64,000 nucleotides of DNA from an uncultured Anaerolineae bacterium (GTDB lineage Bacteria > Chloroflexota > Anaerolineae > Anaerolineales > Villigracilaceae). Below are positions 40,645 to 49,572 of the stretch, one piece after another; within the stretch, counting starts at the first letter, position 1; each line of letters opens with the position of its first letter. The notes under the pieces were generated by a model. That model was not told the origin of the DNA. It saw only the letters and a program-made list of their open reading frames with translations, and did no database searches. The DNA is taken from assembly GCA_903838415.1 (NCBI GenBank), contig CAILYI010000195.1, positions 29,238 through 93,237 of the forward strand, in the 5' to 3' direction. The position numbers and the translations under genes are program-made.

Positions 40645-41640
40645 TTATCCTGAAAAGTGCTGTAAAACTTCGGCCAGAGCGGCTTGTGCCGGGTAATCCT
40701 TTTGCTGGCGCAGGAATAGCAGCAATTCGACGAGCCCAATCTGCGCACCGCCGGTGACGGTGGTTGTCAAACCGCCCATGGCGTTTGCCAGCACACCGGC
40801 CGCAGCCGGGCTGAAACCATGCAGCCAGCCGTAAATCAGACCGGCGGAAAAGGCATCGCCTGCGCCGGTTGTGTCAAGCACCTGCACCGGGAAGGGTGGT
40901 AAAACCAACTGCTCCGTATCCCAGGCGATCAGGCAGCCCTCGCGGCCCAGTTTGACGGCCACAATTTCCGGGCCTGCCGCGCGCAAAGCCTGCGTCGCGG
41001 CATGGAGTTCGGTTTCACTGGTTAGCAGGCTGGCTTCTTGGTCACCGACAACGCAAAGGGACAGGAATTCCAGGCTGCGGCGTAAGTCTTCGGTCTGAAG
41101 AATGACCGGGTCCAGGCCGCTATCCAGGCTGATGGGAATCCCTTTTTGACGGGCTAATTCCATCAAATGCCAGGCGGTATCGCGCTGCGGGGAATTCAAA
41201 AAGGCGTATCCAGAAACCTGAATTAAATTGACGCCATCCAGCACGTTTGCGGAACAATCCTGCGGCGTGATGAAACTATTGGCGGCTCGATTGCAAAACA
41301 TGGTGCGCTCGCCGTTGGGGGTGATGGCGATAAAAATCAGGCCGGTCGTCATCCCGGCTTTGCGCACGAGACGGGTTGTGTCCACCCCGGCGCGGGCCAG
41401 TTCGCTGAAAGCCAGGTCGGCCCACGGATCCGTGCCGGTTGCGGCCAGCAAAGCCGCTGGCTGTCCCAATTGAGTCAAATCAACGGCTGAATTACATACC
41501 GCTCCACCGAGATGCGTTTCGGCCTGTGTGGCCAGCCCATCCCGGCCCGGCACGGGGTATTCTGGAATAAACAGCAGGTTGTCGATGTTAACATCGCCAA
41601 ATAACAGCACCGTTCCGGGTGCGGAAACCTGCTCAGGCAT
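40645..41640 (-). CDS. PfkB family carbohydrate kinase (ribokinase-like)
   Basis: A 331-residue PfkB kinase with both signatures: HLGGAVCNSAVDLTQLG and VLDTTGAGDAFSAGLIYGW. The catalytic Asp is present. LLFGDVNIDNLLFIPEYP at the start resembles ribokinase/2-keto-3-deoxygluconate kinase. ATG 41640 overlaps the last 8 bases of the TrpF-like gene, implying coupled translation and perhaps consecutive reactions. Fifth and first-transcribed PfkB gene of the cluster. Confidence 0.85.
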   Translation of the reverse strand: MPEQVSAPGTVLLFGDVNIDNLLFIPEYPVPGRDGLATQAETHLGGAVCNSAVDLTQLGQPAALLAATGTDPWADLAFSELARAGVDTTRLVRKAGMTTGLIFIAITPNGERTMFCNRAANSFITPQDCSANVLDGVNLIQVSGYAFLNSPQRDTAWHLMELARQKGIPISLDSGLDPVILQTEDLRRSLEFLSLCVVGDQEASLLTSETELHAATQALRAAGPEIVAVKLGREGCLIAWDTEQLVLPPFPVQVLDTTGAGDAFSAGLIYGWLHGFSPAAAGVLANAMGGLTTTVTGGAQIGLVELLLFLRQQKDYPAQAALAEVLQHFSG

Positions 41641-42310
41641 GGACGGCTCCACGCGCCGCGCGGACGAAAGCCTGCACGCGCGCCATGTCTTTTTTCTCCA
41701 AATCGCCGGGGATGTTGGTGGCGGTATTGGAATCGACGCCCCACGGTTGAACCAGGCGGATAGCTTCCGCCACGTTGTTGGGACTCAGCCCACCCGCCAA
41801 AATCACCGGAATGGAGACTACCGCAACAATCTGACGGCTGATTGCCCAATCATGGGTGCGGCCGGTGACGCCCACGCCGGGCATTCCTGCCACCTTGGTA
41901 TCCAGTAAAAGCACGTCACTGACGGCCGCAAAATCGATGGCCATTTGGAGACTTTCCTGTCCGCCGACCGGGATGGCTTTCATCAATTTGACAGATGGGG
42001 GCAGGCGTTTTCGCAGCTCAGCCATGGCCTCCAGCCCAACATCAAACGGATCGGTGGAAACGTGCACAAAATCGGGGCCGACGGCTTCCGCCATGCGCAA
42101 GATTTCATCCACTTGCGTTGACATGGTGAGCGCCACTGCTTTTGCTGTGCGCGGCAGGGCTTCCACCAGACGGCGGGCTGCGTCAAAGCTTAATTCGCCG
42201 GGCACTTTTTCTCCATAATGCCCGGCGACAAAACCTATTTGATCAACTCCCATTTCGGCGGCAGCGACAGCCTGCTCGGGGTCGGTAAAAGCATAAATTT
42301 GAACAATCAT
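41633..42310 (-). CDS. TrpF-like TIM barrel (phosphoribosylanthranilate isomerase homologue, catalytic Cys missing)
   Basis: A 225-residue TIM barrel clearly related to phosphoribosylanthranilate isomerase: MGVDQIGFVAGHYGEKVPGEL, DVLLLDTKVAGMPGVGVTG with the general-acid Asp, and PVILAGGLSPNNVAEAI. The N-terminal catalytic motif, KICG(I/L)T in TrpF, reads QIYAFT, so Tyr6 replaces the general-base Cys, and the phosphate loop reads VDSNTATN rather than VDVSSGVE. It is not next to any trp gene. It is more likely an isomerase of another N-(5-phosphoribosyl) compound. Start ATG overlaps the amidohydrolase stop (ATGA), stop overlaps the PfkB start. Confidence 0.8.
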   Translation of the reverse strand: MIVQIYAFTDPEQAVAAAEMGVDQIGFVAGHYGEKVPGELSFDAARRLVEALPRTAKAVALTMSTQVDEILRMAEAVGPDFVHVSTDPFDVGLEAMAELRKRLPPSVKLMKAIPVGGQESLQMAIDFAAVSDVLLLDTKVAGMPGVGVTGRTHDWAISRQIVAVVSIPVILAGGLSPNNVAEAIRLVQPWGVDSNTATNIPGDLEKKDMARVQAFVRAARGAVHA

Positions 42311-43659
42311 GTTGGATAAACCGCGATTCTACGCCCGGGAACGCGCTGAACCAGACGTTCGAGGCGGGCATTGACTTCCTGTTTGATGCGCTCCTTGTCG
42401 AGAGTCAAATGCTGACGATGACGGAGGAGCAGTTTCCCGGCGCAGAGCACCGTATCCACGTCTCTGGCGCAGATGGAATAGACCAGGTTGGCCGCTGGTT
42501 GGTAGCGGGGTGTGGCTGAAAGGCTGTCCTGGCGCAGCAGGACGATATCGGCCTGGCGGCCGGGCTCAAGTTCGCCCAAATCATCCGCGCGGCGCACCAC
42601 CTGGGCCCCACCGCGATAGGCAATCTCAAGCACCTCGGCGATTGTCATGGCGCGCGCATCATGAGCCTGGTGTTTTTGGGTCAGGGCAGTCAGGCGCATT
42701 TGTTCGTACAGATCGAGGGTGTTGTTGCTGGCGGCTCCGTCCGAGGCCAGACCAACCGGGATGCCACGCTGGCGCAACGTCACCACCGGGCCAAGTCCCA
42801 TCCCGGCTTTCAGGTACGTTTTGGGAGCCTGGCTGACGCCGCAGGGATGATCGGCCATAATGTCAATGTCGGCGGGGCTGGGATACAGACAGTGCCCAAA
42901 GATGGTAGGCACATCCAAAACGCCGGTTTCCAACAGCATTTGTACCGGCGTGATGCCATATTCCTTGAGACTCAATTCCACCTGGGCGGATGTCTCCGAA
43001 ACGTGGATGTGAATCCCCACGCCAATTTCACGGGCACGGCGCGCGCACAGGCGCAGGAAATCAGGGCCGGTGGTATAGGGAGCGTGCGGTCCCAGCCAGG
43101 TGGTGATGCGGCCATCCGCACCACCCTGCCAGCGTTGGATAAACTCAATCGTTTGTTCCAACTTGGCCGGACCTTCGTGTCCAAAGACGGCCCAGGCCAG
43201 GTTGGCGCGAATCCCGGCCTGTTGTACAGCCTGGGCGACTTCGTCCATGTAAAAATAATGATCGGCGACGTAGGTAATCCCGTTTTCGATCATCTCGGCC
43301 AGGCCGAGCTGCGCGCCCCAGTAAACGTCTTCAGGCGTCAGATTTGATTCCAGCGGCCAGATATAGTTGTTAAACCACTCATCCAGGACGACATCTTCCG
43401 CCACGCCCCGAAAAAGCACCATCGGCACATGGGCATGCGTATTGACCATGCCTGGCACGGCCAGCATCCCCTCCGCTTCAAGCACTTCAGTTTCGGGGGC
43501 GAGCGGTATGGTCCCGGTGGGGGCGATGGCTTGAATTTTCTGTCCATCCACCAGAATGTCCTGGCCAAGATCGATGACGGGCAGGCCAGCCCCGCTTGAG
43601 AGCGCGGGACTGGCGGGAAAGCGCAAGACATCACAGTTTCGGATTAATAAACGAGCCAT
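42307..43659 (-). CDS. Amidohydrolase/deaminase (MtaD-like nucleoside or base deaminase)
   Basis: A 450-residue metal-dependent amidohydrolase of the TrzA/MtaD/SsnA group. Metal and catalytic motifs: MVNTHAHVPMVLFRG, HIHVSETSAQV, IFGHCLYPSP and GLASDGAASNNTLDLYEQM, giving the HxH, Glu, His and Asp set of adenosine-type deaminases. Substrates of relatives are S-adenosylhomocysteine, methylthioadenosine, adenosine or guanine. In this cluster it would deaminate an imported nucleoside or released base. ATG 43659 shares its A with the ADP-ribosylglycohydrolase stop (TGATG); a TTG one codon upstream is less likely. Confidence 0.86.
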   Translation of the reverse strand: MARLLIRNCDVLRFPASPALSSGAGLPVIDLGQDILVDGQKIQAIAPTGTIPLAPETEVLEAEGMLAVPGMVNTHAHVPMVLFRGVAEDVVLDEWFNNYIWPLESNLTPEDVYWGAQLGLAEMIENGITYVADHYFYMDEVAQAVQQAGIRANLAWAVFGHEGPAKLEQTIEFIQRWQGGADGRITTWLGPHAPYTTGPDFLRLCARRAREIGVGIHIHVSETSAQVELSLKEYGITPVQMLLETGVLDVPTIFGHCLYPSPADIDIMADHPCGVSQAPKTYLKAGMGLGPVVTLRQRGIPVGLASDGAASNNTLDLYEQMRLTALTQKHQAHDARAMTIAEVLEIAYRGGAQVVRRADDLGELEPGRQADIVLLRQDSLSATPRYQPAANLVYSICARDVDTVLCAGKLLLRHRQHLTLDKERIKQEVNARLERLVQRVPGRRIAVYPT

Positions 43660-44666
43660 CAAGAACCTTTAATGGCCAGTTGGTACAGGCCAGCAATGAT
43701 TTTTTCGAAATCCATCGATGGGTTGGCCTGTTGGATTTTTTGGATGACTTCGGGCGGGAAACTGCCCGCACCCTTAAAGGCGCCCGCCATTGCGCAGGCC
43801 ATGGCGGCGACGGTATCCGCGTCGCCGGAGAGAGCGGCCGCGTAAATTGCGGCTTGGATGGGGTCACCCTGGGCCATGGCCAGTACGCCAAAAGCCGCCG
43901 GAACCGCCTCGCTGATGGCGAGCGTCGCGCCCACCAGGTCATACAGATCCTGCAAACGTTGACGCTCCGATTTGTCCGAGCGGGCAATTTGAACTGCCAG
44001 GTCGATGCGCCGGCTGACGGATGCACCAATCCAGACGTGGCCGTGTTTGCGGCCCAAATCGGCGGCGCGTTGTCCGGCGGCGATCACTTCATCCAATGAT
44101 GAACCGGCGGGCAGGGCGGCGGCAATTGCGCCCGCGACTGCCGCCGCGCCAGAAACAGCGACATCGGTATTGTGAGATGGAATGCAGGCCAGGTAAGCAT
44201 CTTCAACGGCGGCTTCCACATTGCCAGGATGAATCAGCCCGACCGGCGAAATCCGCATGGCGGCTCCGTTGGTGTCACCGATGCGGCCCACTTCGTTCAA
44301 ATCTTCGCCGCGTTTAATGGCCTGGATGGCGCGTCTGCTGGATGGTCCAACGTACGGGCTGCTGTCGCCGCCGATCCGGTCATACCAGCGGACAATCGCA
44401 TCCGCCACACCCTGGGCGGAAACATGCCCCTCGGCAATGATCGATTCTGCGATTGAATAAGCCTGTTCGGTATCGTCCGTTACCTGACCGGCGCGCAAAC
44501 CATGATGCACTGGATGTGTATCCGGGGCATCAAGAAATTCGGTGATGTAGCCATGATAATAGTCCCAGGATTGTTGCGGATTGAGCCAGGCGGGCATGGC
44601 CCAGGCATCGCCCAGGGCTTGTCCATAAAAACCGCCCCGAATTTTATCCAATAAAAAATCACTCAC
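43659..44666 (-). CDS. ADP-ribosylglycohydrolase family protein
   Basis: A 335-residue protein of the DraG/ARH3 family, all-alpha enzymes that use two Mg ions to cut N- or O-glycosidic bonds of ADP-ribose. Metal motifs: GALGDAWAMP region (residues 16-25), TDDTEQAY near residue 63, and the C-terminal GDADTVAAMA. The start is GTG 44666 overlapping the permease stop (GTGA). Being coupled to the transporter genes, it likely acts on an imported small N-riboside rather than on ADP-ribosylated proteins; ADP-ribosyl or ribosyl-arginine-like compounds are possible. Confidence 0.85.
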   Translation of the reverse strand: MSDFLLDKIRGGFYGQALGDAWAMPAWLNPQQSWDYYHGYITEFLDAPDTHPVHHGLRAGQVTDDTEQAYSIAESIIAEGHVSAQGVADAIVRWYDRIGGDSSPYVGPSSRRAIQAIKRGEDLNEVGRIGDTNGAAMRISPVGLIHPGNVEAAVEDAYLACIPSHNTDVAVSGAAAVAGAIAAALPAGSSLDEVIAAGQRAADLGRKHGHVWIGASVSRRIDLAVQIARSDKSERQRLQDLYDLVGATLAISEAVPAAFGVLAMAQGDPIQAAIYAAALSGDADTVAAMACAMAGAFKGAGSFPPEVIQKIQQANPSMDFEKIIAGLYQLAIKGS

Positions 44667-45640
44667 GCTTCGCCTCCGCTTTTAACGACTGTTGCTTGCT
44701 GATCCATGAAGCGGCGCTGGCGCTCACGTACAATGGCTTGCTCGCGCAGGGCATAAACCACCAGCGCGATAATTGTCGCGGCATAGGGGATCATCTGCAC
44801 CAGCTGCGAGGGGATGTTCATCGAGCCAAACTGGTTTGACAGGGCATCCGCAGCGCCAAAGATGATGGCCGCAATCAACGTTCCCCACGGTTTTCGTCCG
44901 CCCAGATACACGGCTGCCAGGGCAATGAAACCACGTCCGGCAGTCATATCACGCTGAAAGAGGGTCAGATAGGCCATTGAAAGCGTCAGCCCGCCCATCG
45001 CCGCCAGCGCGCCAGACATCAAAAAGGCGATCATCTGGATTTGTTTGACATTGATGCCCACCGAAGCAGCCGCGCTGGGATTTTCACCGCCAGCCCGCAG
45101 GTGCGCGCCCATCGGGGTGCGGTACAGGAAAACCGCCACCAGCCAGGTCAGGATGAAGGCCAGGTAGACAAAGATATGTTGTCCGCTGATGATTTCGCCG
45201 ATAAAGGGGATTTTTTCAATCAACGGGATGTGGATCACCGGCACCATGCCGCTGGCCAGGCTGGAAGAGTTTCCCTTGTCGCCGGTAAAGACATACAGCA
45301 GGAAAATGGTTCCGCCGCTGGCGAGAATGTTGATGGCTGTACCGGCCAGGATGATGTTGGTATCCAGGTAAAGGTGGAAATAACCCAGCAGGAAGGCCAC
45401 CGCCATCCCACCCAGGATTCCGGCGATGACGCCCAGGAAAACACTCCCTGAGTAGGCCGAAACCACCACACCGACAAATGCGCCCGTTAACATCTGTCCT
45501 TCCAGCGCGATATTAATCGCCCCGGAAAGTTCCGTCAGCAGGCCGCCCAGCGCCGGTAAAATCAACGGCGCGCTGATGCGTAAAACGCTGGCAAGAAATG
45601 CCGCGCTCAAAATACTTCGCAGAACAACCTCAAATGACAT
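44663..45640 (-). CDS. BMP-family ABC transporter permease (second subunit)
   Basis: A 325-residue membrane protein with about eight to ten hydrophobic segments, of the COG1079 group that pairs with BMP lipoproteins for nucleoside uptake. LSGAINIALEGQMLTGAF, GINVKQIQMIAFLMSGALA and GRGFIALAAVYLGGRKPWG are typical. ATG 45640 has AAGGAGAG upstream and overlaps the previous permease by 11 bases; longer starts lie in that gene. It forms the inner-membrane channel with the protein at 45630-46781. Confidence 0.9.
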   Translation of the reverse strand: MSFEVVLRSILSAAFLASVLRISAPLILPALGGLLTELSGAINIALEGQMLTGAFVGVVVSAYSGSVFLGVIAGILGGMAVAFLLGYFHLYLDTNIILAGTAINILASGGTIFLLYVFTGDKGNSSSLASGMVPVIHIPLIEKIPFIGEIISGQHIFVYLAFILTWLVAVFLYRTPMGAHLRAGGENPSAAASVGINVKQIQMIAFLMSGALAAMGGLTLSMAYLTLFQRDMTAGRGFIALAAVYLGGRKPWGTLIAAIIFGAADALSNQFGSMNIPSQLVQMIPYAATIIALVVYALREQAIVRERQRRFMDQQATVVKSGGEA

Positions 45641-46781
45641 TGTTCTCTCCTTCTTCCGGCAAAGCCTGCCCGGGAGCAGTCTTATCGTTGTTTCGGCGGC
45701 TTTCAATGCGCTGTTGAACCACCGGCAGAATATATTCCGCTGTCACCAACAGGATAATGATCGCCTGAATAATCAAGACCATTTCACGCGAGATGTCCGA
45801 TGAACGCTCCATGATGTCCGCACCGGCGCGCAGGTAGCCATAAGCCAGGGCAGCGAAGGGAACGGCGATCGGATTGTTGCGTGCCAGCAGGGCCACCACG
45901 ATGCCTTCAAAACCCAGCGCGATCGTGATGTTGGCAATCAGCTTGGTGTGAATACCCATCGCCAGGTGAGCGCCAGCCAGTCCCGCCACCATGCCGCTGA
46001 TCGCAAAGGCCAGCACAATCGTGCGCTTGGTATTGACGCCGCCATAGCGGGCGAACTTAAGGTTGGCGCCCAACATGCGCAGCTCGTATCCATAAGGTGT
46101 GCGATACATCAGGTAATAAATTACGATTGTCAAGACAATCGCAACCCACACCATGACCGTAATGTTGGCTTGATTTACAAAAATTTGGCGAAAATCATGC
46201 AAAAAAGGCAGGTCAGGGATGAAGTTGGGCAGGCTGCCTTCTTTTGGGAAGAAATCCGAGGCGTTGTAACCAGCGTTCGGTGGTTTGATAAAGTTAATCA
46301 AAATATAGTCATATAACCGCAGCGCCAGCGCATTCAGCATCAACGTCGAGACGATTTCATTGGCGTTGAGATGCGCCTTGAGATAGCCCGGCAACGCCCC
46401 GTAAGCGAATCCCGCAACCCCAGCCGCCACCAGCGCCAGGGGAATGCGCAGAATCGCAGGCAAGGGAACAAACAAAGCGATGACGCCGGAGGCCAGCGCG
46501 CCAAAAAGCATTTGTCCTTCAGCGCCCAGGCTGAACAGGTTGGCTTTGAAAACCACCGCAATGGACAGTCCCAGCAGGGTGAGTGTGATCGATTCTTTGA
46601 TCCATTCACCAGCCCGGTTGAGCTTCGTCAGCGGTCCAAACATAAAGGCTTTGTAAGCGTTGATTGGGTCTTTACTGACCAGCAAAGTGATGATGAAGCC
46701 CAGAACCAAGGCAATCAGCACAGCCAGAACCACGCGCAGAAACTCGCGCACAGTCGGGTTGGAAAGCAGTTTTCGCATCAT
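45630..46781 (-). CDS. BMP-family ABC transporter permease (first subunit)
   Basis: A 383-residue integral membrane protein of the COG4603 group, the partner of COG1079 in nucleoside (PnrA/NupNOPQ-like) ABC transporters. It has an N-terminal hydrophobic segment (VVLAVLIALVLGFIITLLVS) and further ones; FSLGAEGQMLFGALASG, AHLNANEIVSTLMLNALAL and GANLKFARYGGVNTKRT are characteristic. It starts at ATG 46781, overlapping the ATPase stop (ATGA); the next codon is also ATG. Confidence 0.9.
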   Translation of the reverse strand: MMRKLLSNPTVREFLRVVLAVLIALVLGFIITLLVSKDPINAYKAFMFGPLTKLNRAGEWIKESITLTLLGLSIAVVFKANLFSLGAEGQMLFGALASGVIALFVPLPAILRIPLALVAAGVAGFAYGALPGYLKAHLNANEIVSTLMLNALALRLYDYILINFIKPPNAGYNASDFFPKEGSLPNFIPDLPFLHDFRQIFVNQANITVMVWVAIVLTIVIYYLMYRTPYGYELRMLGANLKFARYGGVNTKRTIVLAFAISGMVAGLAGAHLAMGIHTKLIANITIALGFEGIVVALLARNNPIAVPFAALAYGYLRAGADIMERSSDISREMVLIIQAIIILLVTAEYILPVVQQRIESRRNNDKTAPGQALPEEGENNVI

Positions 46782-48322
46782 AGGATCGCCTCCATTTCCT
46801 CAGCGGACTGGTGCTTGAGGCCTAACATGTACAACCCCAGTTCTTCTTCCGAGACGGTACGCGCATCCGGGAAAACCCCGGTGATTTGACCCTCGTAAAG
46901 GCAAATAATTCGATCTGAAAGGCTCATCACTTCGCCCAGGTCGGCAGAAATAAGCAAAACGGCGGTACCTTCCGTTCGTTTCTTTACCAACTGCTCGCGG
47001 ATAAATTCTGTCGCGCCGACATCAATACCACGAGTGGGTTGGGCTGCAATCAACAATTTGGGTTCGGAAGAAAATTCCCGCGCCACGATCACTTTTTGCA
47101 TATTGCCGCCAGAAAGGGATGATGCTGCCATCTCTCCGCCGGGCGTGCGGATACCGAATTTGAGAATCATATCCGACCCCAGCTGGCGCACCTGTTTGTA
47201 ATCTATGGACAGACCTTTGCGGAAAGGTGGGCGAAAATATCGATCAACGATCAAGTTTTCATTGATGGAAGCCGTGAGCGCCAAACCATTGGTCAGGCGG
47301 TCTTCCGGAATATGGGCCACATGTGCCATGCGCACCTCGCGGGGTGTCTTATTGAGCACATTCTTGCCTTCGATGCTGGCGTCACCAGAAGAAGCCGGGC
47401 GCAAACCAGTCAGAACTTCCACCAATTCAGTCTGACCATTTCCTTCCACTCCGGCGATTCCTAAAATCTCTCCAGCAAAGATATTGAAGGAGACATTTTT
47501 CAGGACGCTGCGTCCAACATCAGAGACATACGATATGTCTTTGACGGCCATCACTTTTTCGCCACGTTTCATGGGCGGCTTATCGACATTGAGGAAGACA
47601 TCCCGTCCGACCATCATGCGTGCCATGCTTTCGTGCGTGGCTTCGCTGGTCGGCACGGTGCCAATCATCCGCCCGTTGCGCATCACCGTCACACGATCAG
47701 AAATTTCTTTAACTTCGCGCAGTTTGTGAGTAATGAAAATGACAGTTTTCCCCTGATCGACAAGCTTGCGAACAGCGGCAAATAATTCCTGGGTTTCTTG
47801 TGGGGTGAGTACTGCGGTGGGTTCATCCAGAATTAAGATGTTTGCACCGCGATAAAGCGCTTTGAGAATTTCAACCCGTTGGCGCATCCCGACGTTGATA
47901 CTATCCACCACGGCTTCCGGTGCGACCCGTAAACCATAGCGTTTGGAAAATTCGTTGGTGACATCAATGGCCTGTTTTTTGTTCAGCAAGCCACGCTGGG
48001 TGGGTTCGTTGCCTAAAACGATATTTTCTGCCACGGTGAAGGAAGGCACCAGCATAAAATTCTGATGGACCATGCCGACACCGCCATCGATCGCATTGCG
48101 AGAAGAGTGAAAGTGACACTGCGCTCCGTCCACAAAGATTTCTCCACTGGTGGGTTGTTCCATCCCATAGAGAATCTTCATCAAAGTGGATTTGCCAGCT
48201 CCGTTTTCGCCCACCAGTGCGTGGATTTCGCCTTTTTCGAGGGTAAATGTGACCCCGTCATTCGCGACCACGCCATTGGCATAAACTTTAACGATATTGC
48301 GCATTTCTACAATTGGCGCCAT
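46778..48322 (-). CDS. BMP-family ABC transporter ATP-binding protein (tandem ATPase)
   Basis: A 514-residue protein with two fused ABC domains. Domain 1: Walker A GENGAGKSTLMK, signature-like VGMRQRVEI, Walker B ILILDEPTAVL. Domain 2: GVEGNGQTELVEVL, signature SLSGGNMQKVIVAREF and AAQPTRGIDVGA; the second Walker A is degenerate (no GKS/T), as is normal in this group (NupO/RbsA-like). It powers nucleoside import with the two permeases. A 12-bp stem-loop lies between it and the binding-protein gene. Confidence 0.92.
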   Translation of the reverse strand: MAPIVEMRNIVKVYANGVVANDGVTFTLEKGEIHALVGENGAGKSTLMKILYGMEQPTSGEIFVDGAQCHFHSSRNAIDGGVGMVHQNFMLVPSFTVAENIVLGNEPTQRGLLNKKQAIDVTNEFSKRYGLRVAPEAVVDSINVGMRQRVEILKALYRGANILILDEPTAVLTPQETQELFAAVRKLVDQGKTVIFITHKLREVKEISDRVTVMRNGRMIGTVPTSEATHESMARMMVGRDVFLNVDKPPMKRGEKVMAVKDISYVSDVGRSVLKNVSFNIFAGEILGIAGVEGNGQTELVEVLTGLRPASSGDASIEGKNVLNKTPREVRMAHVAHIPEDRLTNGLALTASINENLIVDRYFRPPFRKGLSIDYKQVRQLGSDMILKFGIRTPGGEMAASSLSGGNMQKVIVAREFSSEPKLLIAAQPTRGIDVGATEFIREQLVKKRTEGTAVLLISADLGEVMSLSDRIICLYEGQITGVFPDARTVSEEELGLYMLGLKHQSAEEMEAIL

Positions 48323-48338
48323 GCCAGCCTCCGGGAAT

Positions 48339-48368
48339 GCAAGCGGGGGGATGAAGCCCCCCGCTTGC
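48339..48368. repeat. 12-bp stem-loop after the BMP lipoprotein gene
   Basis: GCAAGCGGGGGG (48339-48350) pairs perfectly with CCCCCCGCTTGC (48357-48368). It starts 21 bases after the lipoprotein stop (minus strand) and has no T-run. Such hairpins behind binding-protein genes usually protect the upstream mRNA and lower expression of the membrane components. Confidence 0.65.
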
Positions 48369-48389
48369 GATTTAACTTAACGTTTCTGC

Positions 48390-49448
48390 TTATTTGAAGA
48401 CGGTGTCAACTACGATCTTGCCAGCCAACAGGTCTTTTTCGGCCTGTTCAACCTTGGATTTGACATCTGCGGGGGTTGCGGCATCATAGATGCTGTTCTT
48501 GGCAAGTCCCACGCCGCCTTCGCCCACGCCCAAAGCTTCCATTGCACCGAATTTGAGGGAGCCATCGAGGTACATCTTCATAGCGCGATACAGGCTGTTA
48601 TCCACGTTCTTCTTCATGGAAGTCAGGATGAATTTCGCCTGGTCGGGGTTGGTTTCCTGGATGATGGTGGCCTGGTCGGAATCGACGCCGATGGCGTAGT
48701 TGCTGGTTTCCTGGGCAGCCTGGAAAACACCGACGCCGGTGCCGCCAGCAACCTGGAAGACGATGTCCGCGCCCTGTTGGTACATGGCGAGAGCGATTTC
48801 TTTGCCCTTGGCCGGGTCATTCCAGCCGCCAGCATACTGGACGATCACTTTGTCAGCAGACAAACCGGCAGCCACTGCGCCCTGTTTGTAACCAACGATG
48901 AAGTCATTGATGACCGGGATATCCTGACCACCGACTGTGCCGATGGAGCCCTTCTTGCTCATCAGACCAGCGTAATAACCAGCCAGGTAGGAGCCTTCAT
49001 TCTGCTTGTAGGTGACTGAGTAAACATTTTTGCAGTCGCATTTGGTGTAATCCACGGACACATCGTAAATGATGAATTTCTTGTCCGGGTACTTGGGGGC
49101 GACAATCTGGAGGAACTCAGACATCTGGAAAGTGCCGGTAATCAGAACATCATATTCTTCATTGGCCGCGGCATCTTCAAGGGCAGCCTGCCATTTGGCA
49201 GGGTCAATTCCAGCTTCGATCGTCTTGACTTTGACGTTGGGGAAATCGGCCATCACTTTTTCCATCCCGCGATTGGCAGAATCGAAGAAGGATTTGTCGC
49301 CCAACACGCCATTAATCAGGTTGACAACCTTGATTTCCTTGGGTCCAGCAGCAGGTGCTTCTGTGGCCGGAGCGGCAGTCTGGCAGGAAGCCAGCATCAT
49401 GCTCAGGATAACCAGCACGCCCAATACAACAAACATTTTGTTTTTCAT
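48390..49448 (-). CDS. BMP family nucleoside-binding lipoprotein
   Basis: A 352-residue exported lipoprotein. The signal peptide MKNKMFVVLGVLVILSMM ends in the lipobox LASC (Cys22), followed by a flexible Ala/Pro linker. The mature part is a BmpA/PnrA-type periplasmic fold: VVNLINGVLGDKSFFDSAN, YDVLITGTFQMSEFLQ, YKQNEGSYLAGYYAGLMS, IGTVGGQDIPVINDFIVGY and VDSDQATI. Known members bind purine or pyrimidine nucleosides. ATG 49448 has GGAGAA upstream. It delivers substrate to the permeases encoded downstream. Confidence 0.9.
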   Translation of the reverse strand: MKNKMFVVLGVLVILSMMLASCQTAAPATEAPAAGPKEIKVVNLINGVLGDKSFFDSANRGMEKVMADFPNVKVKTIEAGIDPAKWQAALEDAAANEEYDVLITGTFQMSEFLQIVAPKYPDKKFIIYDVSVDYTKCDCKNVYSVTYKQNEGSYLAGYYAGLMSKKGSIGTVGGQDIPVINDFIVGYKQGAVAAGLSADKVIVQYAGGWNDPAKGKEIALAMYQQGADIVFQVAGGTGVGVFQAAQETSNYAIGVDSDQATIIQETNPDQAKFILTSMKKNVDNSLYRAMKMYLDGSLKFGAMEALGVGEGGVGLAKNSIYDAATPADVKSKVEQAEKDLLAGKIVVDTVFK

Positions 49449-49485
49449 TACTTTTCTCCTATTCAAAGGGTTGAACGAATGTAGG

Positions 49486-49542
49486 CTAAAACGTGTGAAT
49501 AATCGTGCAAAACACCGGTGATAAACTCAATTTAAGTTGCAT
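49486..49542 (-). CDS. Possible 18-residue leader peptide
   Basis: A short frame MQLKLSLSPVFCTIIHTF begins at ATG 49542, immediately behind AAAAGGAGGTGATG, an unusually complete match to the anti-Shine-Dalgarno sequence. It ends 37 bases ahead of the BMP lipoprotein gene. The GGAGG is only a few bases from this ATG, and GGTGAT can pair with ATCACC 20 bases on. It may be a regulatory leader or a ribosome stand-by site; coding is uncertain. Confidence 0.3.
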   Translation of the reverse strand: MQLKLSLSPVFCTIIHTF

Positions 49543-49572
49543 CACCTCCTTTTTTGGATAAAGTGTGTCACG

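Noticed and set aside
41633..42310. Tryptophan biosynthesis enzyme TrpF
   Set aside because: The catalytic Cys is missing and no trp gene is nearby, so only a TrpF-like label is justified.
49538..49556. Fragment of a 16S rRNA 3' end (ATCACCTCCTTT)
   Set aside because: Only about 12 bases match, which is what any strong Shine-Dalgarno sequence shows on the opposite strand; no further rRNA sequence surrounds it.
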